From an uncultured Patescibacteria group bacterium (lineage in GTDB: Bacteria > Patescibacteriota > Patescibacteriia > UBA2591 > CALHIP01), in assembly GCA_938030745.1 (NCBI GenBank), contig CALHIP010000012.1:1-45690 (forward strand): DNA of 45,690 nucleotides. Direction: 5' to 3'. Positions 15,540 to 25,330 of the stretch are shown here, one piece after another; the first letter of the stretch is position 1; every line of letters begins with the position of its first letter. The notes under the pieces were generated by a model, which was not told the origin of the DNA, ran no database searches, and was given only the letters and a program-made list of their open reading frames with translations. A program made the position numbers and the translations under genes.

Positions 15540-15941
15540 TTATACTCTTCTTACTTTAGGTGGTCGACAACCATTATGAGGAATAGGAGTAATATCTTTA
15601 ATCGAAACAATATTTAAACCAGAATAAGCAATTGTCCTTAAAGCTGTATCTCGGCCAGTACCTATTCCTTTAACAAAAATTTTTACTTCTTTAAGATTAA
15701 ATTTTTTTATTTTTTCTAAAACATCATTGGCAATAATCCCAGCTGCATGAGGAGTTGCTTTTTTTGGACCAGAGAAACCCATTTTTCCAGCACTTGAAGA
15801 AGCAATTACGTTGCCATTCTCATCAGTTGCTGTGATTATTGTATTATTGTAAGTTGAATAAATATAAATCCTACCTTTTGGAACTTCCTTGTAGACTTTT
15901 TGTTTTTTTTCTGTTTTTGTTTTACTAACTTCTTTTGCCAT
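15540..15941 (-). CDS. rpsK: 30S ribosomal protein S11
   Basis: 133 residues. A basic N-terminal extension precedes GRIYIYSTYNNTIITATDENGN. SSSAGKMGFSGPKKATPHAA and the ending TPIPHNGCRPPKVRRV are diagnostic of S11, which lines the mRNA exit on the 30S platform. It lies in the standard rpsM-rpsK-rpsD order, 10 nt after rpsM. Confidence 0.97.
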   Translation of the reverse strand: MAKEVSKTKTEKKQKVYKEVPKGRIYIYSTYNNTIITATDENGNVIASSSAGKMGFSGPKKATPHAAGIIANDVLEKIKKFNLKEVKIFVKGIGTGRDTALRTIAYSGLNIVSIKDITPIPHNGCRPPKVRRV

Positions 15942-15951
15942 ACATCTAAAA

Positions 15952-16341
15952 TTATACTTTCTTTGGCGCTGGTCTTCGGCCAGAACCTAAGGTTTTACGA
16001 ACATTACCTCGAACAGTTCTTGAATTTGTTCTTGTTCTTTGACCTCTGACTGGTAGTCTTTTAATATGTCTTATTCCTCGATAGCAACCAATTTCTTTAA
16101 GTCTTCTAATATTAGCCATAATTTCTCGACGTAGTTCTCCTTCAACTTTATATTCTTTCTCAATGATATTTTTTAAAATGTCTACTTCTTTAGGAGTCAA
16201 ATCTTTCACTCTTTTATTTGGATCAATTTCTGCTTCTCTTAAAATTTTATTAGAAAGAGTTTTGCCAATACCAAAAATGTAGGTCAATCCTATTTCGACC
16301 CTTTTATTAGGAGGTAAATTTATTCCAGCGATTCGAGCCAT
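15952..16341 (-). CDS. rpsM: 30S ribosomal protein S13
   Basis: 129 residues, starting [26 protein letters not shown]. The C-terminal basic tail contains [21 protein letters not shown] and the final PAPKKV. S13 bridges the 30S head to the large subunit and contacts P-site tRNA. It lies 20 nt downstream of rpmJ in the normal order. Confidence 0.97.
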   Translation of the reverse strand: MARIAGINLPPNKRVEIGLTYIFGIGKTLSNKILREAEIDPNKRVKDLTPKEVDILKNIIEKEYKVEGELRREIMANIRRLKEIGCYRGIRHIKRLPVRGQRTRTNSRTVRGNVRKTLGSGRRPAPKKV

Positions 16342-16361
16342 AAATTTTATTATAATAAAAA

Positions 16362-16475
16362 TTATCCTTGACGTTGTTTATGTTTTGGGTTTTTACAAAT
16401 AACGTAGATTCGTTTTTTCCGGCGAACAATTTTACAAAACCGGCAAATTTTTTTAACTGAAGAACGTACTTTCAT
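16362..16475 (-). CDS. rpmJ: 50S ribosomal protein L36
   Basis: 37 residues: [19 protein letters not shown], then a basic stretch containing [14 protein letters not shown]. The three cysteines and one histidine (C11, C14, C27, H32) form the zinc ribbon of the metal-binding L36 type. It lies between infA and rpsM, its universal location, 30 nt after the infA stop. Confidence 0.97.
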   Translation of the reverse strand: MKVRSSVKKICRFCKIVRRKKRIYVICKNPKHKQRQG

Positions 16476-16505
16476 AAGATCTCTGACTAAATCTTTTATT
16501 TTTTA

Positions 16506-16724
16506 TTAATATCTATAAATAATTCTTCCTTTTGTTAAATCATAAGGACTTATCTCTACTTTCACCCGATCTCCTGGTAAAATCTTAATTTTATTTAGTC
16601 TCATTTTTCCACAAAGATAAGCAAAAATTAATCTTCCCTCATCTAATCTTACCCTAAAAGTAGCGGATGGTAAGAGCTCTTCAACAATCCCATCAACAAG
16701 AATAAAGTCCTTCTTCTTTACCAT
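16506..16724 (-). CDS. infA: Translation initiation factor IF-1
   Basis: 72 residues, one OB-fold. Conserved blocks include [19 protein letters not shown], the loop HLCGKMR-like [16 protein letters not shown], and [19 protein letters not shown] at the end. IF-1 blocks the A site during initiation. It is the first gene of the ribosomal operon and has a clear promoter (16744-16772) and a leader of only about 13 nt without a Shine-Dalgarno. Confidence 0.97.
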   Translation of the reverse strand: MVKKKDFILVDGIVEELLPSATFRVRLDEGRLIFAYLCGKMRLNKIKILPGDRVKVEISPYDLTKGRIIYRY

Positions 16725-16743
16725 ATTTACTTTAAAACTTTAA

Positions 16744-16772
16744 ATTTTAGCAAAAAGAAGTAACAAAGTCAA
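16744..16772 (-). promoter_or_regulatory. Promoter of the infA ribosomal operon
   Basis: TTGACT (16767-16772), a 17-nt spacer, and TAAAAT (16744-16749) preceded by TGC, making an extended -10. The start is predicted near 16737, 13 nt before the infA ATG. Confidence 0.7.
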
Positions 16773-16775
16773 GAT

Positions 16776-16804
16776 TTGACTTATTGATATTTAAGAGTTA
16801 ATAT
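16776..16804 (+). promoter_or_regulatory. Promoter of the biotinyl-domain gene
   Basis: TTGACT (16776-16781), a 17-nt spacer and TAATAT (16799-16804). With the infA promoter on the other strand it forms the perfect palindrome AGTCAAGATTTGACT (16767-16781). AAAGGAGGT at 16812-16820 is a strong Shine-Dalgarno directly at the predicted mRNA start. Confidence 0.65.
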
Positions 16805-16825
16805 TATAACAAAAGGAGGTGAAAA

Positions 16826-17266
16826 ATGAAAATTGAAGAAATTAAGGAAATATTAGAAATAATAAATAATTATTTCAACAAACAAAAAGATAAAACAGAA
16901 ATTCGGATTAAAATTTTTATTCTTGGAATAAAACTGGAAATTGTTGGTCAAAGTCTTTCTCCAGCAGAAGAAATGGAGGTCAAACAGGTCAAACAAACAG
17001 ATTTATACCTGCCAAAACAACAGGGAAAGGAAACACCAGAAGGAGAGTTAGTGATTATTAGATCATCGGAAGTAGGACAATTTACTTCATTTGTAAAAAT
17101 TGAAGAAAAAGTGAAAAAAGGTGAAAAAATCGGACTTCTTGAAGTTCTCAGTTTAAAAATGGAGATTGTTTCTCCCTGTGATGGAGAAATTATTTATTGT
17201 ATAACATCGGAAGAAAAGATTCCGGTCGAATTTGGCGAGATTCTTTTTAAAATTAAAATGATTTGA
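16826..17266 (+). CDS. Biotin/lipoyl attachment domain protein, BCCP-like
   Basis: 146 residues. The N-terminal 60 residues are charged and helical, a linker follows, and the last 80 residues form a biotinyl domain with the modification loop EVLSLKMEIVSPCDGEI (the lysine in LKM corresponds to the biotinylated lysine of AMKM). Acetyl-CoA carboxylase BCCP (AccB) has the same size and layout. The loop reads SLKM rather than the canonical AMKM, and no carboxylase or biotin ligase gene is nearby, so the partner is unknown. It has its own promoter, strong Shine-Dalgarno and a hairpin after the stop. Confidence 0.75.
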   Translation: MKIEEIKEILEIINNYFNKQKDKTEIRIKIFILGIKLEIVGQSLSPAEEMEVKQVKQTDLYLPKQQGKETPEGELVIIRSSEVGQFTSFVKIEEKVKKGEKIGLLEVLSLKMEIVSPCDGEIIYCITSEEKIPVEFGEILFKIKMI

Positions 17267-17296
17267 AGTCCGCCAATTAAAATAAGGGCGGGCTTC
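17265..17296. terminator. Hairpin between convergent genes, probable bidirectional terminator
   Basis: GAAGTCCGCC (17265-17274) pairs with GGCGGGCTTC (17287-17296) with one T-G pair, enclosing a 12-nt loop. It overlaps the stop codons of both the biotinyl-domain gene and the converging DUF72 gene. The T-tracts on either side are weak. Confidence 0.5.
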
Positions 17297-18035
17297 AACA
17301 TTTTAACAAATTTTTTAATTCTAAAGCATTTTCAACTGCATAACCATAAGCATCATTATCGAAATAAACATAAACCGATTCTCCTGTTTTTAAAAATTTA
17401 TTTATTTTCTTAGCGTAATCTTCTAATTGTTTTTTTGTGTATTTTGAAGCATAGAGTTGTTGATGACCATGCAGACGGAGATAAAGATAATCAGCAGTCA
17501 CAACTTCTTGATATGGATAACAAGGGGTATCAGCCCAGCAAAGAGCTAGATTATAATTCTTTAAAATTTTATAAATTGATTTATCAAACCAACTCTGATG
17601 CCGAAATTCAAAGCCAGCTGGTTGGTCTTCTCCTACTAGTTTTCTAAAATTTTTGCAAAATTTTTCTAAGCGTTTCTTATTATTTTTAAAACTTGGTGGA
17701 AATTGAAAGAGTAGAGGCCCCAATTTTTCCTTTAAAACTAAACATCTCTGCCAAAAAGTTTTTAAATCTTCTTCAATCTGATTTAATTTTTTCAAATGGG
17801 TAATCCGACGCCAAACTTTAATAGAAAATAAAAAATTTTGTGGGACTTTTTCTTGCCAATTTAAAAATGTTGTTTCTCGAGGTAGATGATAAAAAGAAGA
17901 ATTAATTTCTACTGTAGAAAAATATTTAGTATAATAAGAAAGCAATTCAGAAGATTTTAAATCTTGAGGATAAAAAACTCCTTTCCAATGATAATAATTC
18001 CAACCGGATGTGCCAATGAAAATTTTATTTTTCAT
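17295..18035 (-). CDS. DUF72 (YecE-like) family protein
   Basis: 246 residues from MKNKIFIGTSGWNYYHWKG, the DUF72 hallmark start. Further conserved blocks are TVEINSSFYHLP, FSIKVWRRITH, GPLLFQFPPSF, GFEFRHQSW and YVYFDNDAYGYAVENA, consistent with a TIM-barrel fold. Biochemical function is not established. An upstream in-frame ATG at 18071 would add 12 residues but falls inside the promoter -35 box, and with the start at 18035 the -10 is 8 nt upstream, so the mRNA would be leaderless. Confidence 0.85.
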   Translation of the reverse strand: MKNKIFIGTSGWNYYHWKGVFYPQDLKSSELLSYYTKYFSTVEINSSFYHLPRETTFLNWQEKVPQNFLFSIKVWRRITHLKKLNQIEEDLKTFWQRCLVLKEKLGPLLFQFPPSFKNNKKRLEKFCKNFRKLVGEDQPAGFEFRHQSWFDKSIYKILKNYNLALCWADTPCYPYQEVVTADYLYLRLHGHQQLYASKYTKKQLEDYAKKINKFLKTGESVYVYFDNDAYGYAVENALELKNLLKC

Positions 18036-18043
18036 CTTCTTAT

Positions 18044-18071
18044 ATATTATCATCTTTAGATGAACTATCAA
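18044..18071 (-). promoter_or_regulatory. Promoter of the DUF72 gene
   Basis: TTGATA (18066-18071), 16-nt spacer, TAATAT (18044-18049). The -10 ends 8 nt before the ATG at 18035. Confidence 0.45.
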
Positions 18072-18072
18072 C

Positions 18073-18100
18073 TTTACTCATTTTTAAAATAAAATAAAAT
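18073..18100 (+). promoter_or_regulatory. Possible promoter of cysS
   Basis: TTTACT (18073-18078), 16-nt spacer, TAAAAT (18095-18100), 6 nt before the cysS ATG. It lies in a very AT-rich tract, so the match is weak. Confidence 0.3.
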
Positions 18101-18106
18101 AATAAT

Positions 18107-19483
18107 ATGATTATTAAACTCTTCAATTCTCTTACTCGTCGAAAAGAAATTTTTAAACCTATAAAAGATAAAATAGTTAGTCTTTATACTTGTGGACCAA
18201 CTGTTTATAATTATCCTCATTTGGGTAATTTAAGAACTTATATTTTTGAAGATATTTTGAAACGAGTTTTAATCGCTAATGGCTATAAGGTAAAACATGT
18301 CATGAACATTACTGATGTTGGTCATTTAACCTCAGATGCTGATACTGGCCAAGATAAAATTGAAGAAGCAGCAAAACGGGAGAAAAAAACTGCCTGGGAA
18401 ATTGCTAATTTTTATACCAAAGAATTCAAAAGAAATCTTAAAGCATTAAACATTTTATTTCCAAATCGATGGGTTAAGGCTACCAAAACGATTAAAGACC
18501 AAATCGAATTTATCAAAAAATTAGAGAAAAAGGGGTTTACCTATCTTATTGAAGACGGTGTTTATTTTGATACTTCGAAATTACCAACTTATGGAAAACT
18601 TTCAACTTTAAAAAAGGAGGAAATTTTACCGGGAGCAAGAATAGATGTCAAGGGAAAGAAAAATCCAACTGATTTTGCTCTTTGGAAATTTTCGCCTAAA
18701 GGAATTAAAAGACAGATGGAATGGAATTCTCCGTGGGGAGTTGGTTTTCCTGGTTGGCATACTGAATGTGTAGTTATGAGTATAAAAAATTTAGGTATTC
18801 CATTTGATATTCACTGTGGTGGTGTTGATCATCTTTCAATTCATCACCCAAATGAAATTGCTCAAGCAGAAGCGGTTTATCAAAAACCATTAGCTAATTT
18901 TTGGCTCCATGGCGAATTTCTTAATTTCGGTCAAGAAAAAATGGCTAAATCAACTGGTAGATTTATTATCTTGAAAGATTTAATCGAAAAAGGTTATGAT
19001 CCACTCGCTTTTCGCTATCTTTGTCTGACAACTCATTATCGATCAAAATTAAATTTTACCTGGTCATCGCTTAAAGCAAGTCAAAATGCTTTAAAAAAGA
19101 TTTATCAGAAAATCTCAGGTTTTAAAAAGGGGAAAGTTGGTTGTGCTGATTATGAAGAAAAATTTTTAGCGGCAGTTAATGATGATTTAAATTTACCAAA
19201 AGCTTTAGCTATAACTTGGAATTTAATTGATTCAAATTTACCAGATCAAGTAAAATTAGTTTCTCTTTTTAAATTCGATCAAATTTTAGGCCTTTCTTTT
19301 GAAAAAATTTGGCATCAGAGTCAAAGAATTCCTTATAAAATTAAAAGATTAGTTGAACAAAGAGAGAAATTAAGGCAAGAAAAAAAATGGTCTGAGGCTG
19401 ATGAGATTCGTGAAGAGATAAAAAAACTTGGCTACCAAATTGAAGATACAAAAGAAGGTCCGATAATTAAGAAGATATTTTAA
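18107..19483 (+). CDS. cysS: Cysteinyl-tRNA synthetase
   Basis: 458 residues, class I. The HIGH-type motif is PHLGN (37-41), after the zinc ligand in [10 protein letters not shown] (C29). Further zinc ligands lie in GWHTECVVM and the [12 protein letters not shown] helix. The KMSKS loop is KMAKS at 278-282. The C-terminal anticodon-binding helices end with the typical [25 protein letters not shown]. It charges tRNA-Cys in the cytoplasm. It stands alone on the plus strand, converging with the DUF8128-like gene, with which it overlaps by 4 nt at the 3' ends. Confidence 0.97.
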   Translation: MIIKLFNSLTRRKEIFKPIKDKIVSLYTCGPTVYNYPHLGNLRTYIFEDILKRVLIANGYKVKHVMNITDVGHLTSDADTGQDKIEEAAKREKKTAWEIANFYTKEFKRNLKALNILFPNRWVKATKTIKDQIEFIKKLEKKGFTYLIEDGVYFDTSKLPTYGKLSTLKKEEILPGARIDVKGKKNPTDFALWKFSPKGIKRQMEWNSPWGVGFPGWHTECVVMSIKNLGIPFDIHCGGVDHLSIHHPNEIAQAEAVYQKPLANFWLHGEFLNFGQEKMAKSTGRFIILKDLIEKGYDPLAFRYLCLTTHYRSKLNFTWSSLKASQNALKKIYQKISGFKKGKVGCADYEEKFLAAVNDDLNLPKALAITWNLIDSNLPDQVKLVSLFKFDQILGLSFEKIWHQSQRIPYKIKRLVEQREKLRQEKKWSEADEIREEIKKLGYQIEDTKEGPIIKKIF

Positions 19484-20838
19484 AACTCTTCTTTAGTTGG
19501 CAAAGCAAACGGTGGTTCGCCTTTTTTTGAACCTGTTTTTTTCACTAAAGGTGCCTCAACTGTTACTACTGGAAAATGATAAATTGTTGCTAATTCTTCA
19601 ATATTTAAAATATAACCGTTTGTCCCTCTTCTGAAACTCCTTTCTTTATATGCCTTTAAAATTTCATTTTGTTTTTTAATAATTTGGCGATTGGGAGTAA
19701 GACAGAAACCTGATGGCATTGTCTTTACATGATCATCTGGTTTAAAACCATTCATATCTAAAGTATTGAACTGATTAAGTGCTCCTAAAATCCCTGGTAT
19801 CGCTCGATGAACATCATAAACATCCTTTTTTGCTAAATAAATAATTCTAATTTTTGTTCGAAAACCAATTTTAGAAATTTTTCTTTGAATAGCAGCTACC
19901 ACTTCTTTTTCACCTGGCGAAAGGAAGGAAATTAAAGATGGTGGTTCTTCTTTTTCAATTGCTTTTGTCTCACCGCCGGTAATTGTTTCACCAAAGAATA
20001 TCTCGTAAATAAAATTAGATAAAGCTCCAAAAATTTTTGGAATTAAACTGCTTAAAAAATCGCTAAGTCCTCCTCCAGTTTTTTCTTTTGGTTTAGCACC
20101 AATTAATTTATTAACTAATTCTTCACCTCTTTTTTTCCAAGTTAAACCACCGAAAGTAATAAGAATTTGAATCCATATTTGTTCTCCTTCACGAATTTTA
20201 TTTAAAACTTCTAAAAGATTTGAAATTGGATCTTTAAATTCGCCAGATAAAGAGTGTTCAAAAGAAGGATAGGTCCTAATTGGATAAGCTTCTTTGTTAT
20301 AAAGAACAATTTCTGTTCCCCAAAGATTGTATTCTGGATGAGGAAATCTATCAGGAGCATCTTTTGTATAATCTTCGACTTCATAAATTTCAATGTTTGG
20401 ATATTCTCCGTAAAAGGCTGCTTCAACTAGGTTTCGATATTCCAATGGCGTCCGGACTAAAAATTGGATATTTCCTTCTTTACTAATGATTTCAAAAGAA
20501 AAACGCGGTCGGTTAAAAATTGAAGAATCTTGGACAAAACCACGAGCTGAACCAGCAGTCGCTAAATGAGCAAATAATCGCTCTGTGACCTCTGGACCAT
20601 GAGGATTGTCTCTTGGCACATCAAGGGCTAAAAGCACATATTTAGTATTCTTTTCTTTAATTATTTCAGATCGATAATTAAGAATTTGAGTTATACCCCA
20701 GATAATTAAAAAAACAAAAATCAGCCAACCACCATTTGTTATCAAACGCCAAATAAGAGCAAAAAATGGTAAATTTGCCCAATTCAATATTTCTTCTAAA
20801 TTAATGGTAAATTTTGGAATATTTATTTCCAAAGGCAT
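19480..20838 (-). CDS. Membrane-anchored DUF8128-like protein (N-terminal half of CPR conjugation-type ATPases, without the ATPase)
   Basis: 452 residues. An N-terminal transmembrane helix (about 33-50) precedes a soluble alpha/beta region with [20 protein letters not shown] and [16 protein letters not shown], then a second similar half after a low-complexity linker. The C-terminus has [14 protein letters not shown] and [15 protein letters not shown]. As I recall them, HerA/TraG-like type IV secretion ATPases of CPR bacteria carry this region and this LATLxHxP...KxxEPPxxLP linker just before the P-loop domain. Here the protein stops exactly at that junction, so the motor is missing or encoded elsewhere. 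It is last in the heat-shock operon, 6 nt after dnaJ. Confidence 0.55.
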   Translation of the reverse strand: MPLEINIPKFTINLEEILNWANLPFFALIWRLITNGGWLIFVFLIIWGITQILNYRSEIIKEKNTKYVLLALDVPRDNPHGPEVTERLFAHLATAGSARGFVQDSSIFNRPRFSFEIISKEGNIQFLVRTPLEYRNLVEAAFYGEYPNIEIYEVEDYTKDAPDRFPHPEYNLWGTEIVLYNKEAYPIRTYPSFEHSLSGEFKDPISNLLEVLNKIREGEQIWIQILITFGGLTWKKRGEELVNKLIGAKPKEKTGGGLSDFLSSLIPKIFGALSNFIYEIFFGETITGGETKAIEKEEPPSLISFLSPGEKEVVAAIQRKISKIGFRTKIRIIYLAKKDVYDVHRAIPGILGALNQFNTLDMNGFKPDDHVKTMPSGFCLTPNRQIIKKQNEILKAYKERSFRRGTNGYILNIEELATIYHFPVVTVEAPLVKKTGSKKGEPPFALPTKEEF

Positions 20839-20844
20839 ATTATT

Positions 20845-21981
20845 TTATAATCCTTCTTTTTCAAGTTCTTCTAATAATTTTCTTTGTTTTTTTGTCAAAA
20901 CTTTAGGTATTTTTATATTGATAGTTACTAATTGATCTCCTCTTCCTTTTGTTCTTAAATATGGAACACCTTTGCCTTTTAATCTGAAAACTTGGCCAGA
21001 ACGAGTTCCGGGAGGGATTTTTAAAATCACCTCTCCTTCTAATGTTTTAACTCTTAATTTTCCACCTAAAACTGCTGTTGAAATAGGGATTTCTTCTTCA
21101 GATAAAATATCATGACCTTTCCTTTTAAAAAATGGATCTGGTTTAATATGAAAAGTTAAATATAAATCTCCTGCTTGACCTCCCTTTATTCCTGCCTCAC
21201 CTTGACCTCTTAAAACAATTGTTTCTTTTTCATCAATACCAGCAGGAATTTTGACTTTTAAAGTTTTTCTTTCGAAAATCCTTCCTTCGCCGGCACATCT
21301 TAAACATTTTTTCTCTGGAACCTTCCCCTCACCTCCACATTTAGGACAAGTTATTGTTGTTCTAATTTGACCGAAAAAAGTTGATCGAACTTTTAAAATT
21401 TGACCAGAACCACGGCAGTTTGAACAAGTAATAAATTTAGAATCTTTAGCTACTCCACTGCCATTACATTCTGGACAAATAACAAGTTTATCTAAAGAAA
21501 TTTCTTTCTCACCACCAAAGATTGCCTGACGAAAGTCTAAAGTTACATTAAGATGAAGATCTCGACCTCGCTTGGCTCTTGGTTTGGCTCTTGTTTTTAT
21601 TCCAAAAAAGTCTTCAAAAAGATCCTCTAAATTAGTAAAACCCCATTCTCCCTCTTCAGAAAAATCACCAAAAATATCTTTCATTGCCTCAGCATAATTC
21701 ACCCAATCTCTAAATCCTTCAAAGCCAGCAAAACCGCCAGCTGCTTGCGCCTGTTCGAAGGCCGAACCATACTGATCATAAAGCCTTCTTTTTTCTGGAT
21801 CAGAAAGAACTTGATAAGCCTCGTTAATTTTTTTAAATTTTTCGTTCATTTCTTTGTATTCTGGTTTGCCATAAAATTTATCCGGATGATACTTTTGAAC
21901 CAATTCCCTGTAAGCCCGCTTAATCTCTTCTGGCGAGGCATCTCTTTTTACACCTAAAATTTTATAATAATCTTCACTCAT
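20845..21981 (-). CDS. dnaJ: Chaperone protein DnaJ
   Basis: 378 residues. The J domain starts MSEDYYKILGV and contains the HPD triad (YHPDKFYG). A Gly/Phe-rich region follows (about 75-125). The zinc-binding domain has all four CxxCxGxG repeats (CPECNGSG, CSNCRGSG, CPKCGGEG, CLRCAGEG). The C-terminal substrate-binding domains follow, with RKGHDILSEEEIPIS. It stimulates DnaK ATPase and hands over unfolded clients. It lies in the CIRCE-controlled operon, 4 nt after the DUF523 gene. Confidence 0.97.
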   Translation of the reverse strand: MSEDYYKILGVKRDASPEEIKRAYRELVQKYHPDKFYGKPEYKEMNEKFKKINEAYQVLSDPEKRRLYDQYGSAFEQAQAAGGFAGFEGFRDWVNYAEAMKDIFGDFSEEGEWGFTNLEDLFEDFFGIKTRAKPRAKRGRDLHLNVTLDFRQAIFGGEKEISLDKLVICPECNGSGVAKDSKFITCSNCRGSGQILKVRSTFFGQIRTTITCPKCGGEGKVPEKKCLRCAGEGRIFERKTLKVKIPAGIDEKETIVLRGQGEAGIKGGQAGDLYLTFHIKPDPFFKRKGHDILSEEEIPISTAVLGGKLRVKTLEGEVILKIPPGTRSGQVFRLKGKGVPYLRTKGRGDQLVTINIKIPKVLTKKQRKLLEELEKEGL

Positions 21982-21985
21982 ATTT

Positions 21986-22414
21986 TTATAAATCTTCTTC
22001 AGAAAATATTTTGATTTTTTTCTTTTTTAACAATTTAGTTGTTATCCCATTTCCTTCAATTAGTTTACCTGAGAAAGTGCCATCATAAATTTTGCCATAA
22101 CCACAAGATGGACTTTTTTGTTTTAAAATAGCTTCTTTGATACCAAAAAATTTAACAATCTTTAAAACTTCTTTTGCACCTTTTAAAAAATATTTTGTTA
22201 CATCTTTACCAGATTTTGTAAATACTTTATTTCCTTTCTGCTCAGCTGGTTCTCTTGGTGTTGGTAATCCACCAAATTGTTCTGGACAAACTGGAATTAA
22301 AATTGCTTTTTTTGTCAAATCCAAAACCTTTTTATTTAGATTATTCTTACCATCATATCGACAGTTTATTCCTAGTAAACAGGCACTACAAATAATTATA
22401 TTTTTATTTTTCAT
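21986..22414 (-). CDS. DUF523 family protein
   Basis: 142 residues. DUF523 signatures are SACLLGINCRYDG near the start, PVCPEQFGGLPTPREPAE in the middle and KSPSCGYGKIYDGTFSG toward the end. Several conserved cysteines suggest metal or sulfur chemistry, but no activity is established for the family. The start overlaps the stop of the upstream membrane gene by 4 nt (ATGA), so it is translationally coupled within the heat-shock operon. Confidence 0.85.
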   Translation of the reverse strand: MKNKNIIICSACLLGINCRYDGKNNLNKKVLDLTKKAILIPVCPEQFGGLPTPREPAEQKGNKVFTKSGKDVTKYFLKGAKEVLKIVKFFGIKEAILKQKSPSCGYGKIYDGTFSGKLIEGNGITTKLLKKKKIKIFSEEDL

Positions 22415-23451
22415 ATCGAAATATCCTCTCCCTCTTTCATTACTTTTTCTATTCGAACAAAATGGAAAAGAATAAGAATTTGAAAGATCAAAAGAGAGAA
22501 AAATAAAACAAGCCAGGAAAATGGAATAAAAATGATTCTTAGAACAAAGAAAACAAAAATTGCAGAAATAATCGGCAGATATTTAAGATAAGGACCAAAT
22601 AATCTAGTTAATTGTTTATTAGCTAATTTATTAATTACTTCAGCAATTTTTTCATTACCTTTTAATTCAATTCCTAAATTTTTTGCCAATTCATTTCTCT
22701 TTTGAGCTAAATCTTTTGGGTCAATATTTTCTGCCTGTTTTTTTACTAGATTGTTAATTTCTGGATCTTTTAAAAGTTCATCAAAATTAATTTCTTTTAG
22801 ATTCTTGCCTTGAAACTTTTTATTTTTAATTATTTCTGGTGAAAGGTTATCAAGATCAATCTTTTCTAAGGCTAAATTTATTTTTACCATCTCATCAATT
22901 GTCATTTCTAACTCAAAAAATGGCAAAACTTTAACAATTGTTCTTTTCAATGGCTTTAAAATCATTTCTAAAATCTGAGGTGATAAATTTATTCCTTCTT
23001 TATCAATTTTTGTTAATGGATAAAAATAACTAATCAAAGCAAAGAAAAAAGCTAAGAATGTTGTCATCAATGGCATCCCTTTTTTAAAGATCATTATTAA
23101 TGAAATTTTTAATCTTTCATTTCTTTCTTTTTGCATCAAGGATCGAGACAGAATGAAAATCAAAAAGAGAATGACCAAGCCAATTAAAAGATAGTAATGA
23201 AATTTAAAAAATAAAAAGAAAATCGCTAAGCTAAAAAAATAGGTAATTATAGCAATAGATTTTGGAACTAACAGAGAAAAGATTAACCAGAAAACTAGAA
23301 AAAGGAAAAGCCAGATACCTAACCAAATTAAAGATCGCCAAGAAAAATCTTGTTTAAGAAAAGTATGATTCAATTTTTGCCAAAGTAAGAAGGTAATTGC
23401 CAATATTAAAACAGAGAGAATAAATACTTTTATTGTTTTAGAACTTGGCAT
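22411..23451 (-). CDS. Polytopic membrane protein in the heat-shock operon, family not recognised
   Basis: 346 residues. About five transmembrane helices occupy residues 7-155. A charged soluble region (about 165-280, with ENIDPKDLAQKRNELAKNLG) follows, then two more membrane helices and a short charged tail. I do not recognise the family. The gene lies between dnaK and DUF523, starting 17 nt after the dnaK stop, and so belongs to the CIRCE-regulated transcript. Co-induction with chaperones suggests a role in envelope stress or membrane quality control, which is inference from position only. Confidence 0.7.
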   Translation of the reverse strand: MPSSKTIKVFILSVLILAITFLLWQKLNHTFLKQDFSWRSLIWLGIWLFLFLVFWLIFSLLVPKSIAIITYFFSLAIFFLFFKFHYYLLIGLVILFLIFILSRSLMQKERNERLKISLIMIFKKGMPLMTTFLAFFFALISYFYPLTKIDKEGINLSPQILEMILKPLKRTIVKVLPFFELEMTIDEMVKINLALEKIDLDNLSPEIIKNKKFQGKNLKEINFDELLKDPEINNLVKKQAENIDPKDLAQKRNELAKNLGIELKGNEKIAEVINKLANKQLTRLFGPYLKYLPIISAIFVFFVLRIIFIPFSWLVLFFSLLIFQILILFHFVRIEKVMKEGEDISI

Positions 23452-23468
23452 GTCAATTTTTTAATTTA

Positions 23469-25298
23469 CTATTTTTCCTCCGTATATTCTCCTTCTATCG
23501 GCTCTTCTTTATCTTTATTTTTTTCTGAAGATTTCTGTTCTTGTTGGCGATATAATTCTGCCCCAATTTTCTGAATTTCTTGTGATAGTGCTTCCATTCC
23601 TTTTTTAATTAAATCAGCATCATTACCAGTTATGCTCTTTTTTAATTCGGCAATTTTTTCTTCAATTACTTTTTTATCTTCATCTTTAATTTTATCAGCA
23701 AAATCTTTTAATGTTTTTTCAGAACTATAAATCAAAGCATCAGCTTGATTTTTTAATTCAGCTAATTCTCTCTTTTTTCTATCTTCTTCAGCAAATTTCT
23801 CTGCTTCTTTTCTCATTCTTTCAATTTCTTCTTTTGAGAGTGCTTTTGAATCACGAATAACAATATGCTGTTCTTTTCCAGTAGCTTTATCTTTTGCTCT
23901 AACTGTTAAAATACCATCAGCATCAATATCAAAAGTAACTTCAATTTGAGGAACACCTCGAGGAGCTGGTGGAATTCCATCTAAAATAAATCTACCAAGT
24001 GTTCGATTATCTGCTGCCATAGGTCTTTCACCTTGAAGAACATGAATTTCAACTGATGTCTGATTATCACTCGCAGTAGAAAAAATCTGAGTTTTTGAAG
24101 TTGGAATAGTTGTATTTCTTTCGATCAATGGCGTCATTATTCCACCTAGAGTTTCAATTCCTAAAGTCAATGGTGTAACATCTAACAATTGAACTTCTCT
24201 CACTTCAGTGTCACCAGCTAAAATAGCTGCTTGAATAGCTGCACCCATCGCTACACATTCCATTGGATCAATACCTCTTTCAATTTTTGGTCCAAAATAG
24301 TCTTCTAAAAATTTCTGAACAATCGGCATCCGTGTTGGTCCGCCAACTAATATAATTTTTTCAATATCAGCTGGAGTTAATTTAGCGTCAGCAAGAGCTC
24401 TTTCTATTGGACCACGACATCTTTCAATTACTGGTTTAACTAAATTTTCTAATTTAGCCCTAGTTATTTTCATTAGTAAATGTTTTGGACCTTCTGAAGT
24501 AGCAGTAATAAATGGAAGATTAATTTCTGTCTCTAAAACAGAAGAAAGCTCAATTTTTGCTTTTTCTGCTGCCTCGCGAATTCTTTGCATTGCCATTTTA
24601 TCTTTCCTTAAGTCAATCCCTTCTGATTTTTTGAATTCTTCAATAATATAATCAATCAAAATGTTATCCATATCTGTTCCGCCAAGTTGGGTATCGCCAG
24701 CAGTTGAGAGAACTTCAAAAACACCACCGCCAAAATTCATAATTGTTACATCTAAAGTTCCTCCACCAAAATCAAAAACTAAAACTTGCTGATCTTTTTC
24801 TTGAATTTTATCAAGACCATAAGCTAAACAAGCAGCAGTTGGTTCATTAATAATTCTAATCACTTCTAAACCAGCAATAGCACCTGCATCTTTCGTTGCT
24901 TGCCTTTGAGCATCGTCAAAATAAGCTGGAACTGTAATAACTGCTTTTTCAACTTTATCACCTAAATATAACTCAGCATCTCTTTTAATTTTCTGTAAAA
25001 TAAAAGCTGAAATTTGTTGAGGAGTATATTCTTTACCAAAAATCTTATACTTAAAATCAGTACCCATTTTTCTTTTCACGCCAGTAATTGTTCCTTCTGG
25101 ATTAGCTACTGCTTGACGTCGAGCTGGTTCGCCAACAAGTAATTCGCCATCTTTAGTAAAAGCAACATAAGACGGAAAAGCCTTACCGCCAACTAAAGTT
25201 GTTCCTTCTGCTGAAGGAATCATTTTCGGTCGACCAGCCTCAACATAGGCTGCAGCTGAGTTTGATGTACCAAGATCTATACCAATGATCTTAGGCAT
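23469..25298 (-). CDS. dnaK: Chaperone protein DnaK (Hsp70)
   Basis: 609 residues from [17 protein letters not shown]. The nucleotide-binding domain carries [33 protein letters not shown] and [15 protein letters not shown]. The substrate-binding domain starts near residue 385 ([16 protein letters not shown]), followed by a helical lid and an acidic C-terminal tail [11 protein letters not shown]. The start at 25298 was chosen because the conserved sequence begins there. An in-frame ATG at 25349 would place translation inside the preceding hairpin. It refolds proteins with DnaJ and GrpE, both in this operon. Confidence 0.97.
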   Translation of the reverse strand: MPKIIGIDLGTSNSAAAYVEAGRPKMIPSAEGTTLVGGKAFPSYVAFTKDGELLVGEPARRQAVANPEGTITGVKRKMGTDFKYKIFGKEYTPQQISAFILQKIKRDAELYLGDKVEKAVITVPAYFDDAQRQATKDAGAIAGLEVIRIINEPTAACLAYGLDKIQEKDQQVLVFDFGGGTLDVTIMNFGGGVFEVLSTAGDTQLGGTDMDNILIDYIIEEFKKSEGIDLRKDKMAMQRIREAAEKAKIELSSVLETEINLPFITATSEGPKHLLMKITRAKLENLVKPVIERCRGPIERALADAKLTPADIEKIILVGGPTRMPIVQKFLEDYFGPKIERGIDPMECVAMGAAIQAAILAGDTEVREVQLLDVTPLTLGIETLGGIMTPLIERNTTIPTSKTQIFSTASDNQTSVEIHVLQGERPMAADNRTLGRFILDGIPPAPRGVPQIEVTFDIDADGILTVRAKDKATGKEQHIVIRDSKALSKEEIERMRKEAEKFAEEDRKKRELAELKNQADALIYSSEKTLKDFADKIKDEDKKVIEEKIAELKKSITGNDADLIKKGMEALSQEIQKIGAELYRQQEQKSSEKNKDKEEPIEGEYTEEK

Positions 25299-25330
25299 AT
25301 GGGTTATGTTAATAAATTCTAAATCTTTTA

